Part shown: one piece after another, positions 46,834 through 58,029 of the stretch | Numbering within the stretch: position 1 is the stretch's first letter | How the letters are laid out: every line of letters starts with the position of its first letter | DNA from: Macrobrachium rosenbergii | Lineage: Eukaryota > Arthropoda > Malacostraca > Decapoda > Palaemonidae | DNA: 64,000 nucleotides | Direction: 5' to 3' | NCBI RefSeq assembly: GCF_040412425.1 | Contig: NC_089792.1 | Location: 18,154,090 to 18,218,089, forward strand | The notes under the pieces: generated by a model | Told to the model about the DNA's origin: nothing | The model's input: the letters and a program-made list of their open reading frames with translations, nothing else | Databases searched by the model: none | Made by a program: the position numbers and the translations under genes

Positions 46834-47505
46834 TGGTTAATTACAGGTTAATTACAATCGTGCAACAAAAACTGAAGCTAAATCCATAATTAGCAACCAA
46901 AAAACTGTAGAAAAAGTTAAGTTAGGGTAATTCTAAGCCGGCTGTCCGCGGTGAGCTAGACTATGGCAATTGACGTTTTCCTATGTTATTTTACTTCCTT
47001 TAGAGGAATTTAAAGTAATATTTTGTCGGCCGGCTGTAACTAAGCTGTCATTGACCTTTGAAGACTACACGACTTGTATTACCTAACGTGGGGTAGGTCT
47101 AAGCCGGCATTCCGCGGCAAGCCCCACCTCCATAGCTAATCTACGGCAAAATTGTAACCAGTAAACCCCTAAAAATACCAACCTAACGTTGCCTAGAGGT
47201 GTTTACTGGTTACAATTTTGCCATATTAGTTATGGAGGGGAGGTGGGGGCTTGTTGTTATGAATGCCGGCTTAGACCCACCCCCGTTAGGTACTTAAGTC
47301 GTGTAGTCTTCAAAGGTCAATTACAAATTTACAGCCGGCCGACAAAATATGACTTTAAATTCTTGTAAAGCAAGTAAAATAACATAGAAAAACGCCAGTT
47401 GCCACAGTCTAGCTCACCGCGGACAGCCGGCTTAGAATTACCTAAGTTAGAAGGAAATTGCGGCCACGGAGCTACTACCTAGTTCTACCTAATTTTATGC
47501 TCCAT
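46834..47505. mobile_element. Foldback element Y' right arm, interrupted by Z
   Basis: 46,834-46,917 continues after Z at 47,451-47,505. Joined across Z the two parts match 46,268-46,395 of element Y (GGTTAATTACAGGTTAATTA, AAATCCATAATTAGCAACCA, AAGTTAG|AAGGAAATTG, CCACGGAGCTACTAC). Its own left arm was not found. Confidence 0.75.
46926..47442. mobile_element. Foldback element Z (517 bp) nested in Y'
   Basis: Almost palindromic: arms of about 240 bp starting GGTAATTCTAAGCCGGCTGT and ending in the inverse, with only about 20-30 bp of loop near 47,180. The arms include TTTTGTCGGCCGGCTGTAA, AGACTACACGACTT and TTTACTGGTTACAATTTTGC. TAAGTTAG flanks it on both sides (46,918-46,925 and 47,443-47,450). 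An 8-bp duplication fits hAT, Merlin or P; the superfamily is open. No coding frame. Confidence 0.88.
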
Positions 47506-48556
47506 TTGTGTTACAAATCATCGCTGTACTAGCTAGGATTATTTCTCATTGCGGGCTGGAATTGGTGGTTGGAACTTTGCAATAAGGTAGCTAATGGAGG
47601 TAGGAGGTAGGCAGGCTAGTGGGAGAAACCTCTCCCCCCACATCTGGAAGGAGTAGGTACTTTGTCTTTAGTTTGCCAATGCATTCTCCCAACTCTCTTT
47701 GGAATCTACTGTATATTGTTTATTTATACTACATTTGTGTTTTTTTCGTAATGGTGGCAAAGAACACTTTCTTTCTGGCCTCGTGAAGCTGTCAAAAGGG
47801 CTAATGTACTGAGTGGGTGATTGCACACAAAGTTGGTGCTGGCCCAACCCTTGGATTTTGGAGGAATATTTTGGTTTTCCAGGTAATATGGGCAGGTGTC
47901 AAGAGACCACCAAATTATTTTTACCTCATTCTACTGAAGGGATGTTGGCCCACAAATTCTTGGACTCCTTTTTCCTTGTCGCCTGTGGTGGTTGCTCACA
48001 GGTTGTGTATTCATCTAAGCTCCTCTCAGACCAAAGGTACTCAAAAGGCATAAGGCCAGAGGTTGAATGATTGATTGACTGGTTCTATCTAATCTTTCTA
48101 CTTCTTCCTCTGCAAGGCAGTAATCAGGCTGAGTATATGCTGGATCAAACTTTGATGCAGGTGAGCTATAGAGTTGAACATTCTAATGTAGAGCTTTGCC
48201 TCATAAAGTGCAGATCTCTACATTCTTCTTTGTAACGGGGAGATGGGTGGTAGAGCTGTCTTCTGAACTTACTAGTTTATATTTTACCAGATTTTAGCTG
48301 CCTTTTGATTTGTGTTACCCAATCTGTTGGGCAGATATATCTTACTCTGTCTCTGGACCCTGTTGATCTCACATCCCTGTTCAAGACTGTAAAAGAGATC
48401 ACAGACGTGTAAGAGGTTCCTTACTAACTACTGTGACTGGGAACTTGGCATTTCCAGGTGGTGATTTGACTTGCCATTTAAGAGACCACTATGTTACCTA
48501 AGAATTCAGTTTCATACATAAAAGACAGTGGCTTGCATTGCTATAGGAACACCTAA
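47506..48556. other. Unassigned sequence, possibly retroelement-derived
   Basis: Open plus-strand frames at 47,813-48,070 have no recognisable domain. Wording resembles the ends of DIRS-like internal regions, but no motif is diagnostic. Confidence 0.35.
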
Positions 48557-48762
48557 CAAATTTTCAAAGTAATTTATATTTTTCATTGGTATACAAACCA
48601 GAGTCTTCCTGGATGCTGAAGGAAAAGTGCTTGCCTCCAGCAAGTGAGTAGGGGGCTTTGTTACCAAGTTTCAGTGGCTGATTCCATTTCGTGCTCAGGA
48701 ATACTCTTTACATAAAAGGCAATGGTTTGTATGCCTAGGAAAAATAGAAATTACTTTACAAG
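48557..48762. repeat. Short inverted repeat, DIRS-terminus-like
   Basis: AAAGTAATTTATATTTTTCA + TTGGTATACAAACCA at 48,563-48,598 is matched in reverse complement at 48,720-48,755 (AAAGTAATTTCTATTTTTCC + TAGGCATACAAACCATTGCC). ATACAAACCATTGCC also occurs at 58,061-58,075 before DIRS no. 4, so this may be the end of a different DIRS-like subfamily. Confidence 0.5.
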
Positions 48763-50410
48763 AACTTGGGAAATGTGTGATTTTTTGCCGTAATAGCTTA
48801 CTCTAACTCAAAAACGTGGGTAATGTTATGATGCTATAACTCCTCACTTGCAGTGAATATAATATAAGAAATGTCATTTTGGCATATTTTACCATAGGCA
48901 ATGTAGACTAGGGGTAAGTGATTGTCATGTCTTTACCGATAAAAATAGGAAAGTTTGCGTCATTTTTTAACATTGTTATTGTTTTGAAGGTGCTCCATTT
49001 TGAAGTTGTTGATAATAGGCACATGTAATGCATGCACTAATCACAAGTGCATATGGTATGTTTTAATTTTTTTGTTTTTGTACAATTATCAGCTGATTAC
49101 AACTTCAAAAATCCTTACACTGAAGTACTCCCGGTTTTCTGACTCCCAGTTTTTAGTACCAGATATACTTAGTTGAACAAAGGCTGTCTTATGTGTAAGA
49201 ATGGCTGAAAGTACATTAACTTTTATTATTATGCAAAATCAAGACTTAAGCTCTTTATTCACCTAGGAAGTATCATAGTGTCTTCTCCTTATAAATGCCT
49301 TGCCTCCACTGATGAATTTTTCATTTAACTGAATTGAATTATCAGAACTGAGACAAGAAATACCTCCCAACTTTAAAGTAAGGCATATGCTGGCCATAAT
49401 GCTAAAGGGGAGAGTCATCCACTCCAGTCACTTTCCAATCCCACTATAAGAAAAAATACCTTGAGGAGCCCCCCTTTATCAGTGCAAGGTTGGTTGAGAG
49501 GGATCTTCTATTTCACTTCTATGATTTATGGTGCCATAGGTTAGATAAGGCTAGGATGCATCTATATTTTACTCTCATTACTCTAGGTCTGGTAGGAACC
49601 TGTTGCCATAGGTTATTGAGAGTAAGGTTATTATGCAGCATTGTAACCTAATTGGTTTTGTGACATCTTTGTTTTTATACTGTACTGTAATGTGTTTTGT
49701 GATTTATACTACTAAAGACATATATTTTTTCTGACTGCTTATTTTGTAGTTTATACAATTAGACCACTCCTGTTGGTTCAATTCACCAATTTTTATTCCT
49801 CCTAAATATCCTGACCCACTGGGGTATTTCCATAATTACTATGTATGGGAATGGCAAAACACTGACACTAGTGTTTTTACACTGTACCACAAGATAAGGA
49901 GTATGAAAATTACAGTATATGGTTCATGTATTTGGTGAGGAATTAAAGTATCATAGTACAGTATTACCAGATGATCATAATGGCAGTTTCACTTGGATAA
50001 AATATTCTTTATACCCTTTCTACAGTATGTATGAAATTTAACTTTTCTGAACTAATTTGAATATTTACAAACTGGCTGATGACATCTGTACGCAGAGAGT
50101 TCCAGGTCTTGTTTACATATGAGTCATATTGTACATAAAGGAAGAGCATATATCTTTGTATTTTCCATACCATAAAGATTTGATGTTTCAATGGAATCTC
50201 TTTTCTTTTTCCAAGTGTCATGAGACCCGGCATCCCATGTCTGACTTCATGATCAAGCTCTTTCAATGTAGCCCTACTACCCTCAGGTGCAACTTTGCTA
50301 TCATATCTTCTTTAAATACTGCACTGTATACTGTATTCCTGTAGGTCTGTTTTACAAAGTAGTTTCATATGGATGCCACTTGGTAACTAGGGAGTACCTG
50401 ATGACGAGAC
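48763..50410. other. Unassigned sequence
   Basis: No feature could be supported. Confidence 0.45.
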
Positions 50411-51440
50411 TTTATTTAAGGGGAGCGTTTGACGAAAAAATAGAAGAATCCAAATTTTTCCTGATACTTCACATACGGACTCTTACACCTCTTGACTATA
50501 TTCTTAGAAAATTTTATTAAAAAATTTGCAATAGTTTTGGAGTTATAATCCAAAACCGTAACCCTATTATCACTGAGAAAATTACATTTTTCGGATAATG
50601 TAATGACAACTTCAGTATATCGCAAGTGCGTAGAGGCTCTGTTGGGTGAAGGAGTGTACCCACTTTGGCGATCAGTGGCAGCTCAGCTCTTGACGAAGCA
50701 AGACATTGCACTGCCCAACCTCGCCCGTGTTTTGACACGCTTTTCATTCAGCGCACTTATATTACTTTGCAAGTCAATTTTTTGTATTTCTCTTGGCTTT
50801 GCAATACTTCTTTGTTCAGAAGAAACCATGCCGAGACCAAGAAAATTTAAACAACATCTACGTTCCATAAGAGAAAGGAGGAAACAACATCATGAAGAGG
50901 GAGGCATCCAAGAGAGAGGAAAGAGGGGGGACCAGGAGCCTAAATATATAAAAATTTAATTCAATGTACATAAAATAATAATCACAGATAACACCAGTAT
51001 GATATAACACATCAAATTTGTCATAAAAACCTCAAAGAGTGAGACAACAAGCAAATAAATGGACAGACAAGCAAAAAGTGTCATCATAAAACTTTGGAGG
51101 TTGATATCTCAAAACTAAAGTTATTGACCTTCAAATGGAAACTCAGAAGTAACGAATTCACCTATCTCAATGAAACAAAAAGCAAATGAAAGCTAAATAA
51201 ATTGTCTACAAAACTATAGAGAGTTTTTTATTTTGTCCAAAAATATTTTTGGGATTTATTTTTCCACGAAATTGATCCAAGATTTTTAAAAAATCGAAAA
51301 ATATTTATAAAAAAAAAAATATTGAAAAAATGCTCTATTACTTTATTCTAATCTATAATACCTATCTACATGTAAATTTCAGCTCTTAGGTTGCAGTAGT
51401 TATGGCAGAGTTTTTTTAAAAGAATTTTGGGGTGGGGTAC
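50411..51440 (+). other. Possible transposon remnant with a basic protein start
   Basis: A frame beginning at 50,829 reads MPRPRKFKQHLRSIRERRKQ, a strongly basic start like that of some transposon-encoded proteins, but it ends after about 43 codons. Downstream are AT-rich stretches (GGAGGTTGATATCTCAAAAC near 51,100) of a kind common in mobile DNA. No terminal repeats were found, so nothing firmer is claimed. Confidence 0.25.
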
Positions 51441-51567
51441 CAGCGAATCAGAAGGAAAATATGAATACTGACCACTGTAAACTAACCAATGCCTAAAATT
51501 TCAAAGTGATTCATGCTAAAAAACCATGATTCATACAAAAAAACCAGCGTTATTAATAAAAAACGAT

Positions 51568-51640
51568 TTTTTCAAACACTCCCCTGAAGCAGAAACGTCG
51601 GATTTTTCAAACACTCCCCTGAAGAAAACGTCGGAGGTTC
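51568..51640. repeat. Short tandem repeat with AAACGTCGG
   Basis: TTTTTTCAAACACTCCCCTG + AAGCAGAAACGTCGGA is followed directly by a second copy lacking a few bases (CTGAAGAAAACGTCGGA). The GAAACGTCGG word also occurs after the PLE at 43.67 kb. Confidence 0.6.
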
Positions 51641-52481
51641 TTGTTTCATTTACTACCCACAATTGCCAGTCTCCTAGTCATGTAGGCTATATGAGCAGGG
51701 GAAGTCTGATTCCTGTAACCATCTATCCAGCCTGGCAAATGTCATGAAAAACTGACTTTGCTGTGTGTCACAGTTTGGTATGTGTGTAAGAACCCAACTC
51801 TAAGGTCTTGAAAATTGTCTTGGAAATTTCAGGAGATCCCTGTTTCTCCTGTCTGTGTCTAGGAGGTCCAACTCAGTAGGTAACAGTTTTTGGCACAATT
51901 ATACCCATAATAATATTAATGCTCCAATATCCCATGGTTTAGGAAGAGTGGAGAAATCACATGCTCAAACTGTGACACCTGGCTTTCTGTCTCACTTTAG
52001 ATTTACCAGGTTATACACAACTGAAAAGCTGGCAACTGTGGCTGGTAAATAGAATGAGAACCTCCCATGTTCCATAAGACATTATCTTCTACCTAAGTAG
52101 TGAATCTCCTAATAAAAGATAAAAGGTTGTATAATTTGTTGGAATAGGTACAGTATAAACCTTTAAAAGTAAAATGCGGGTGTACCAGATGCACAGACTT
52201 GACTATATTATTAAACTGCAATCCTACCTCACACCAACTACTGGCTGCATATGAAAGTACAGGCATGCAGCTAAGTGAGTAGGTAAGTACTCCTCCACTT
52301 ATCCAATGCCTTCCACTTGGAACTGCCTTGTCAACAAGCTAGTTAACAAAAAAGCTTTGTGCTAAATAATAATCCTATATAAAAGACTTAGGTTTTTATA
52401 CAGCTTTTAGGAGAAATGCAATTTAATTTTAAAAATTGCTATTCCATGATGCAATGTGTGAAATATTTTTTTTTATTTCAG
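51641..52481. other. Probable intron upstream of exon A of the plus-strand gene
   Basis: No feature until the polypyrimidine tract and AG at 52,467-52,481. Confidence 0.45.
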
Positions 52482-53315
52482 ATCATGAATAAAGGCAGTA
52501 ATAACAGTATTATAATCAATGAGGTTAGCCAGACAATAAAACGAGAGCCTTCTGCCTGCAAAATTACTAGCCAAACACCAGTTTGTGAGTCTGGCAGACC
52601 ATCAGTATCAGAATCTAGTCAAGATGCAGTTGTTGGAGTATCAAGTTATCAGGGTTCAAGACCAACTAATTCAACTGTTACAAATACCTACCACCATGTT
52701 GGTGATAAATGCATTCAAGTTTCATCTACTACAGTGGATTCTTCTTATCCTCAAGTTGGCAGTATTGATAGCAGAACTATGACAGTTAACTCAAGTTACC
52801 ATAACAATGTTGCTGGTAATGGAAGACCTGTCACTTCAGCTGTAGAATATCATCACTCTGCAAGTACCAATGGTAGGGCAGCTGTTTCTGTCAATTCTGT
52901 CTATCATAATTCTAGTGGAGGAAGTACCACCAACAACAACAACAACATTGCAACATCATATCAGCATAATAATACTGCTGGGTCGAGTGGAGGAGGAAGT
53001 GCTGCGACAAATGTAGTTACTTCGACAAATGTAATACTTCAGGAACAACAAATTTGCCATCTAACTACCAGGAAAGTGGTGGAGGAAGTGGAATTTCATC
53101 TAGTTATCATCTCCATCATGGTAGTGGAGTTGTCCCTAGTAATGGTGGTACCATGGGACAGGTTAATGCTCCACCTGGATACTATTATACCCCAATACTT
53201 AACTCACAACAGACTTTGCTGAGACCAATCATGGCAGCCCAACCTCCACTCTATTCGCCACTTCTTACACCACAGCAGCACACCTATCCAATGCCACATG
53301 CTTCTCCTTCAGCAG
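52482..53315 (+). CDS. Low-complexity protein gene, exon A (frameshifted)
   Basis: The acceptor TTTTATTTCAG precedes ATCATGAATAAAGG; either that ATG starts the protein or coding enters from upstream. The product is rich in Ser, Asn, Thr, Gly, His and Tyr, with TIKREPSAC (a psi-K-x-E sumoylation-type motif), repeated SSYH/VYHN units, an Asn run and later GYYYTPILNSQQTLLRPIMA and LLTPQQHTYPMPHASPSAG. Such composition is common in activation domains of transcriptional regulators, but no DNA-binding domain is seen and I do not recognise the gene. The frame shifts by one base at 53,024-53,040, where the second of two 18-bp repeats is 17 bp. Before it, the frame from 52,485 is used; after it, the frame containing 53,054. 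The donor GTATAT leaves phase 1, matching exon B. Confidence 0.75.
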
Positions 53316-53424
53316 GTATATTACATATTTTTTTTTACTACCAGTACTAATTATGCCTCTTTGCCATTTAAATGATCTTTGTTATATTTTGCTTATGCTA
53401 ATACTGTAGTAGTGTGTGTTTAAT

Positions 53425-53615
53425 CCATTTTTTCATATAAGTAACTTACCAAGTAATTACATAGCCATAGTTTCTAATTATCGTGGCAGCTTAAATTTTG
53501 AAATTTTGAAATTTGCGGTACTGCTTCTACTGTTTTTGTGTAGGCAACTAGCCCATCCCACTTTCGGGGAAGAATAGTTGCAACACAGCTGAAGAGCTCA
53601 ATTCGTTTCTGCAGG
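53425..53615. repeat. DIRS no. 3 inverted terminal repeat (5')
   Basis: CTTACCAAGTAATTACATAG, GGCAGCTTAAATTTTGAAAT, TTTTGTGTAGGCAACTAG and AGAGCTCAATTCGTTT are all found in reverse complement at 57,805-57,995, with scattered changes. Confidence 0.88.
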
Positions 53616-53859
53616 TCAGCGACTGAACTTCAGTTGTTTGAGCAACTTGATTTTGTATTTTCACCAGATGGTTGTGTTCGATTGTCGCTGTTTTGGTGAA
53701 GCATTCCTTTTGTTGGTAGCCTTCATGCTAATTTAGTTAGTTTAGGCAATTTTGATTTAGATATTTCGCTGATTAAGACTTTTTGGACAGTGTCTGACTA
53801 ATAGTTCTACTAGTATCTGGTTTTGCAGGAATGGCTGTAACACCAGACTGACGAAAGCC

Positions 53860-55090
53860 TCGTATGACACACAATTTGTAGTAATTGCAGAGGACAAATT
53901 TGCTCAATTAATCTGACTTGTGATGAGTGTAGAGACTGGGATCAGGGGAAATGGAAGATTTTAAAGGCACACCTAGACAAACTAGAAAGAGACAGAAAGA
54001 GGAAGGTGGCTGCTAGAGCCAAAGCTAGGAATTCAGCTAGCCAGTTTTCTTCACCTAAATTGGGTATTACCAATTTATCTGTTTTGCCTTCACCTGTGAC
54101 TGTTCTTTCCCCCATTACCAGCCCTACTTCTATTCTGCCTACTCGATTACCTAGCTCTCATGCTTCCGACCCCAATGCCATCACCAGCCTCGAAGCCAGA
54201 GTAGACCAGAAATTTGGTCTTGTTGTGATTACCATGGCCCAGTTAGGGGCTTCCGTTAAGGTCCTTGTGGACAAGATGAGTGCAAGTGATATCGGTGCAA
54301 GTGCAGTGTCAGTGGAAGAGGTGACTACTCATCCCACTGATGCTCCTAGACAAACTTCCCTGTCAGACTCCCCTAAATCTGGGAGGAGGCATACTGGAAG
54401 TCCAAGGGAGGTCGGTGGGGTTTGCCCACGGGTAGTTGCCCCCTTGGTCGAGCCTGTTGTCTGTATGTCCCAGGCCACTTGAAAGGTGTCCGTAAGAAAG
54501 TGTATGTGTTGTCCTCGAGTGATTCGCACTCTAGTGCGGACAAGAGGCGTGGTTGGCGCTTTTCCAGTGATTTTTGGCCATTGAAAAGGCTCGTCTCAGC
54601 TACTGATCGCGCTTCTCCAATCCCCTGGAAGTGGCCCAGGGAGCAGGAACGTAGTCCTCAGCCTGCTTGTAGCTTCTGGGACAGTCCCAGACATTTGTCT
54701 CCTGAGCCTTTGGTTGTGGAGCACAGCGTTTGGTGCCAAAGTGCTCTTCCACATCTCAGAAGAAATTGTCTTCTGTTTGTCCTGAAGTGGGAGCAATTGT
54801 CTTCTGTTTGTCCTGAAGTGGGAGCCACAGTAGTATCTGAGTGTCCAGTGGTGTCTGAGCACCCATTAGTGTACGAGCACCCAATAGTGTCTCGAGTGCC
54901 TGGCATCCAATCGTCCACCTGTGTCTGCGCGTTATCCTGTCCATCTGGCGCCAGCTGCCAAGCATCTGGTGCCACACTCTGACGCCAGACTCCACCTCTT
55001 CCATTTGTCTTGGCGGTTTCGTCTGCCCCTATGGTTCCTGATCCTTCGTTGACAGTATTTTGGGACAATGGCAGAAGCCTACTGCAGTCC
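53860..55090 (+). pseudogene. DIRS no. 3 gag, broken
   Basis: CSNCRGQICSINLTCDEC (53,877-53,930) has the C-x2-C-x4-C-x5-C-x2-C spacing, then WDQGKWKILKAHLDKLERDR and KRKVAARAKARN. The 158-codon frame 54,006-54,482 continues with a Ser/Pro-rich linker, VKVLVDKMSAS and SPKSGRRHTGS; another frame (54,422-54,982) gives repeats such as CPVVSEHPLVYEHPIVS. It parallels DIRS no. 2 Gag along its length. A stop at 54,482 and frameshifts break it. It ends near 55,090, where RT sequence begins abruptly. Confidence 0.75.
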
Positions 55091-55440
55091 TGACTCAAGT
55101 GATTCTCCATTTAGGGATGATGATTGACTCTTTGAGCTTTCTAGCTTTTCCGTCCGCCAAGAGAGTCGAGTCATGCCTTCTGACAGTTTGAAACTTCCTT
55201 TCTCTCCTGTCCTGTTTGGCCAATGAATGGATGAGTTTTCTGGGCAATCTGTCATCCATTGAAAAATTCGTACCTTTATGAAGACTCCACAGGAGAGTAC
55301 TACAGTTATTCTTAAAGGCTGGTTGGAACAGGAAGACTCTTCCAGACTCTTTAATTTTTCCCATCATGCCAGAAATCAGGAAGACCTTCAGTGATGGCTG
55401 TCAGAAGGAAGACTTTTAGTAGGGAAATCTCTTCTTCCTT
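55090..55440 (+). pseudogene. DIRS no. 3 RT, carboxy-terminal remnant
   Basis: ILHLGMMIDSLSFLAFPSAK (from 55,106) equals the LGMxIDS...FPAxKRVE block that follows the YLDD box in DIRS RTs. LANEWMSFLGNLSSIEKFVP and LKAGWNRK follow up to about 55,340. Everything upstream of this block, including the catalytic YLDD, is missing. The junction with gag is at about 55,085. Confidence 0.78.
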
Positions 55441-56000
55441 CAAGCCCCAGCCTAGCCTTATATGCAGACGCATTGGATTTGGGTTGGGGAGCTCTTCTGG
55501 AGGACATGGAGGTTTCTGGGATGTGGTCCACGGAGGAGAGGAAACTTCATATCAGTGTAAGGGAACTGAAGGCGATTCATTTGGGCCTCCAGTTGTTTGC
55601 AGCAGCGACCTTCGACAAGACAGTAGTGGTCCATTTGAACAACACGACCGCTCTGTCCTACATCAGGAATCAAGGAGGTACTCACTCCTCCCTCAACGAA
55701 GTGGCAAAGGATCTCCTCCTTTGGGTGCAGGAAAATTGCACCAAGATCGTTACGCGATTCACCCAGGGCAAGCTGAATGTCCTAGCAGATGAACTAAGTC
55801 ACTGCAGACAGGTTCTACTTACAGAGTGGATGCTGAATCCGCAGGTGTGCACTGACCTATGGAAACGGTGGGGAAAGCACTAGATAGACCTGTTTGCAAC
55901 GTCAAGAAACCATCGCCTCCCATTGTATTGTTCTCCAGCCCTGGACCCTGTGGCATGGGCAATGAATGCCAGCTCCAAAACAGGTCAAATCTAAATGTGT
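55440..56000 (+). pseudogene. DIRS no. 3 RNase H and methyltransferase-like region
   Basis: The 136-codon frame 55,473-55,883, joined upstream to ALYADALDLGWGALL (the first catalytic Asp block), contains LHISVRELKAIHLGLQLF (catalytic Glu), VVVHLNNTTALSYIRNQGGT (the family has DNTTA; here Asp is Asn) and RFTQGKLNVLADELS (the late Asp block). It is the best preserved RNase H here, lost mainly by the D-to-N change. IDLFATSRNHRLPLYCSPAL (55,883-55,942) is the following conserved block. Confidence 0.85.
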
Positions 56001-57230
56001 ATGCCTTTCTGCCATTCAGCATGGTCAGGGAAGTTTTAAACAAGTTTTTAACCCAAAGCACTACTTCGATGTCCCTAGTAGCTCCGTTCTGGCTGCTAAA
56101 GGAATGGTTCCTGGACGTTCTCAGGCTGTTAGTGGACATCCCAAGACTTTTACCATAGAGACCAAGTCTTCTCAAACAGCCGCACTTCCATTGATTCCAC
56201 CAAGGCTTATCTGCTCTCGCTCTGATAAGATTCAGACTGTTTGGAAACTTGTCAGAGCAAAGGGCTTTTCAAGACCAGCTGCAGAGGCGATTGGAAAATT
56301 GTAGACGTCAGTCTTCTTTTAAGGCCTACTAGGCAAAGTGGGCAGTCTTCCGCAGCTGGTGTCGAAGACATAACGTCTTTACTTCAGAAACCTCTGTAAC
56401 GCAGATTGCAGATTTTCTTGAAAACTAGAAGTTTAGCTGCATCTACCATTAGAGGATACAGAGCCATGTTAGGATCTGTGTTTAGACACAGAGGCTTAGA
56501 TGTGTCGGCCAGTTAAGATAATTAGTGACTTAATTACTGTAAATCCTTTGACATGTCTAAGCAAGAGAGAACAGTTTCGGTTTCCTAGAACCTGGGCGTC
56601 ATTCTTAAATGGCTCTTGGGCCCTCCATTTGATCCCCTTCACTCAGGCTCTTTTCAGGATTTAACAAGGAAAACCCTTTTTCTTGTTTCTTTGGCTACGG
56701 CCAAGAGAATTAGCGAGCTACAGGCAATAGATGAGAGAGTCTGTTTCTCTCAGGGAGATATGGTTTGCTCCTTTACACTCAGGTTCTTGGTCAAGAATGA
56801 GGCACCTTCTAAACCCTGGCCCAGTTCATTCACCATCAAGAATTTGACGGATATCCTTGGCCCAGAAGACAAATAAAGAGCTTTTTGCCCTGTAAGGGCC
56901 TTGAGATATTACCTTGATAGTATGGAGAGGATCACAGGCCTCTCAAGCAACCTCTGTTGCTCGGTTAAAAATTCTTCCCGACCAATGTCCAAGAATGGCG
57001 CTGGCATTCTTTTTAAAGAGGTGTAATCTCAGAGTCACACTCTGGAATTTGGGAGGATTCTTTACCTGCTTTTAAAGTCAAAGCCCATGAAATTAAAGCC
57101 ACTGCTACCTTATTGGCTTTTAAATGTAACTTGTTGCTGTCCGTGATCCTTCAGTCCACCTATTGGAAGTGTAGATTAGTGTTTGCTACTCATTATTTGC
57201 GTGAGTGGAGATTGTGTACGTAAAATTATA
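56000..57230 (+). pseudogene. DIRS no. 3 tyrosine recombinase, broken
   Basis: Core-binding part: KIQTVWKLVRAKGFSRPAAE (56,229-56,288) and WAVFRSWCRRHN-like (56,340-56,370). Catalytic part: FLVSLATAKRISELQAID (56,677-56,730, containing the first catalytic Arg region, AKRISEL), VCSFTLRFLVKNEAPSKPW, ILGPED, FCPVRALRYYL (in part after a stop), SSRPMSKN, then KAHEIKATAT (57,080-57,107), where the usual Arg of His-x-x-Arg is Lys, and FATHYLREW (57,183-57,209) with the nucleophilic Tyr kept. Several stops and shifts. Confidence 0.82.
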
Positions 57231-57693
57231 GTACCCTAGGTCCATTGTTAGTGGCTGGCATGGTGTTGGGGGATGAGGCATAGGGGTATTCCGTCTATTC
57301 TCTGTCTCATTGCCTTGATACAGGTTGTCGAGTCTTGGGGTGCCTGGGGGTACTGTGTACCTAGAGTACCCTCCAGTTTGTTTTTAATGGATAGGTAGTG
57401 TTGTTTGGTTTGTTTGTTTTATGGTACTATGCCCAGGGCAATGGCACTTGTTGATGCTTTGTTAGCCTTCGGAGTACTCCTTCACTGCAAAGCTCCCACT
57501 GAAGTAGAAGCACTCAATGGCTATGCCGCCATGCCACTACAGGTTGAGATTAGCTCCAACTAGAGGCAGTATCTTTCTGCTGTAGCTCTCTTACCAATGC
57601 TAGCTACCTTTCTATTTCAGATTATTACCATTACTGAGTGTTTTTGAGTAGAATACTGTATGTCCATGTATCCCCCCACCTGTCAATGTGGGA

Positions 57694-57770
57694 TTCAGCT
57701 ATGTAATTACTTGGTAAGGTATATTTTCATAATAAATTTGTTTCATATATACTTACCAAGTAATTACAGA
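57694..57770. other. DIRS no. 3 internal complementary region
   Basis: AGCTATGTAATTACTTGGTA + AGGTATATTTTCATAATAAA joins TTTGTTTCATATATACTTAC + CAAGTAATTACAG, i.e. both outer element ends back to back, as in DIRS no. 1 at 2,818-2,925. Confidence 0.75.
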
Positions 57771-57804
57771 ACCCGAGCCCTCCCTCCTCCCCTCTCATGG
57801 ACAT

Positions 57805-57995
57805 AGGGCACAAACGAATTGAGCTCTTCAGCAGTGTTGTATCTATTCTTCCCAGAAAGTGGTGGGACTAGTTACCTACACGAAAACAGTAGCAGTGCTA
57901 CCACAAATTTAAAAATTTAAAAATTTAAGCTGCTGTGATAATTAGGAACTACTATAGCTATGTAATTACTTGGTAGGTATATATGAAACTTAATT
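57805..57995. repeat. DIRS no. 3 inverted terminal repeat (3')
   Basis: Reverse complement of 53,425-53,615, ending TAATTACTTGGTAGGTATAT. Confidence 0.88.
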
Positions 57996-58029
57996 TTGTG
58001 AAAACAATTTTTTATTCAAGAGCTGTTTA

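Larger units (their letters stand above)
53425..57995 (+). mobile_element. DIRS1-like retrotransposon no. 3, internally deleted, in the intron of the plus-strand gene
   Basis: ITRs at 53,425-53,615 and 57,805-57,995 and an ICR at 57,694-57,770 bound a plus-oriented gag, a carboxy-terminal RT piece, RNase H and recombinase. The RT core with YLDD is missing. All frames have stops. At 4.6 kb it is about 1.8 kb shorter than DIRS no. 1. It lies in the 9.3-kb intron between exons A and B, in the same orientation as the gene. Confidence 0.87.

Noticed and set aside
50603..50959. 118-codon plus-strand frame as a host gene
   Set aside because: Mixed hydrophobic and basic parts with no splice sites or known domain; the basic MPRPRKF part is more like transposon sequence.
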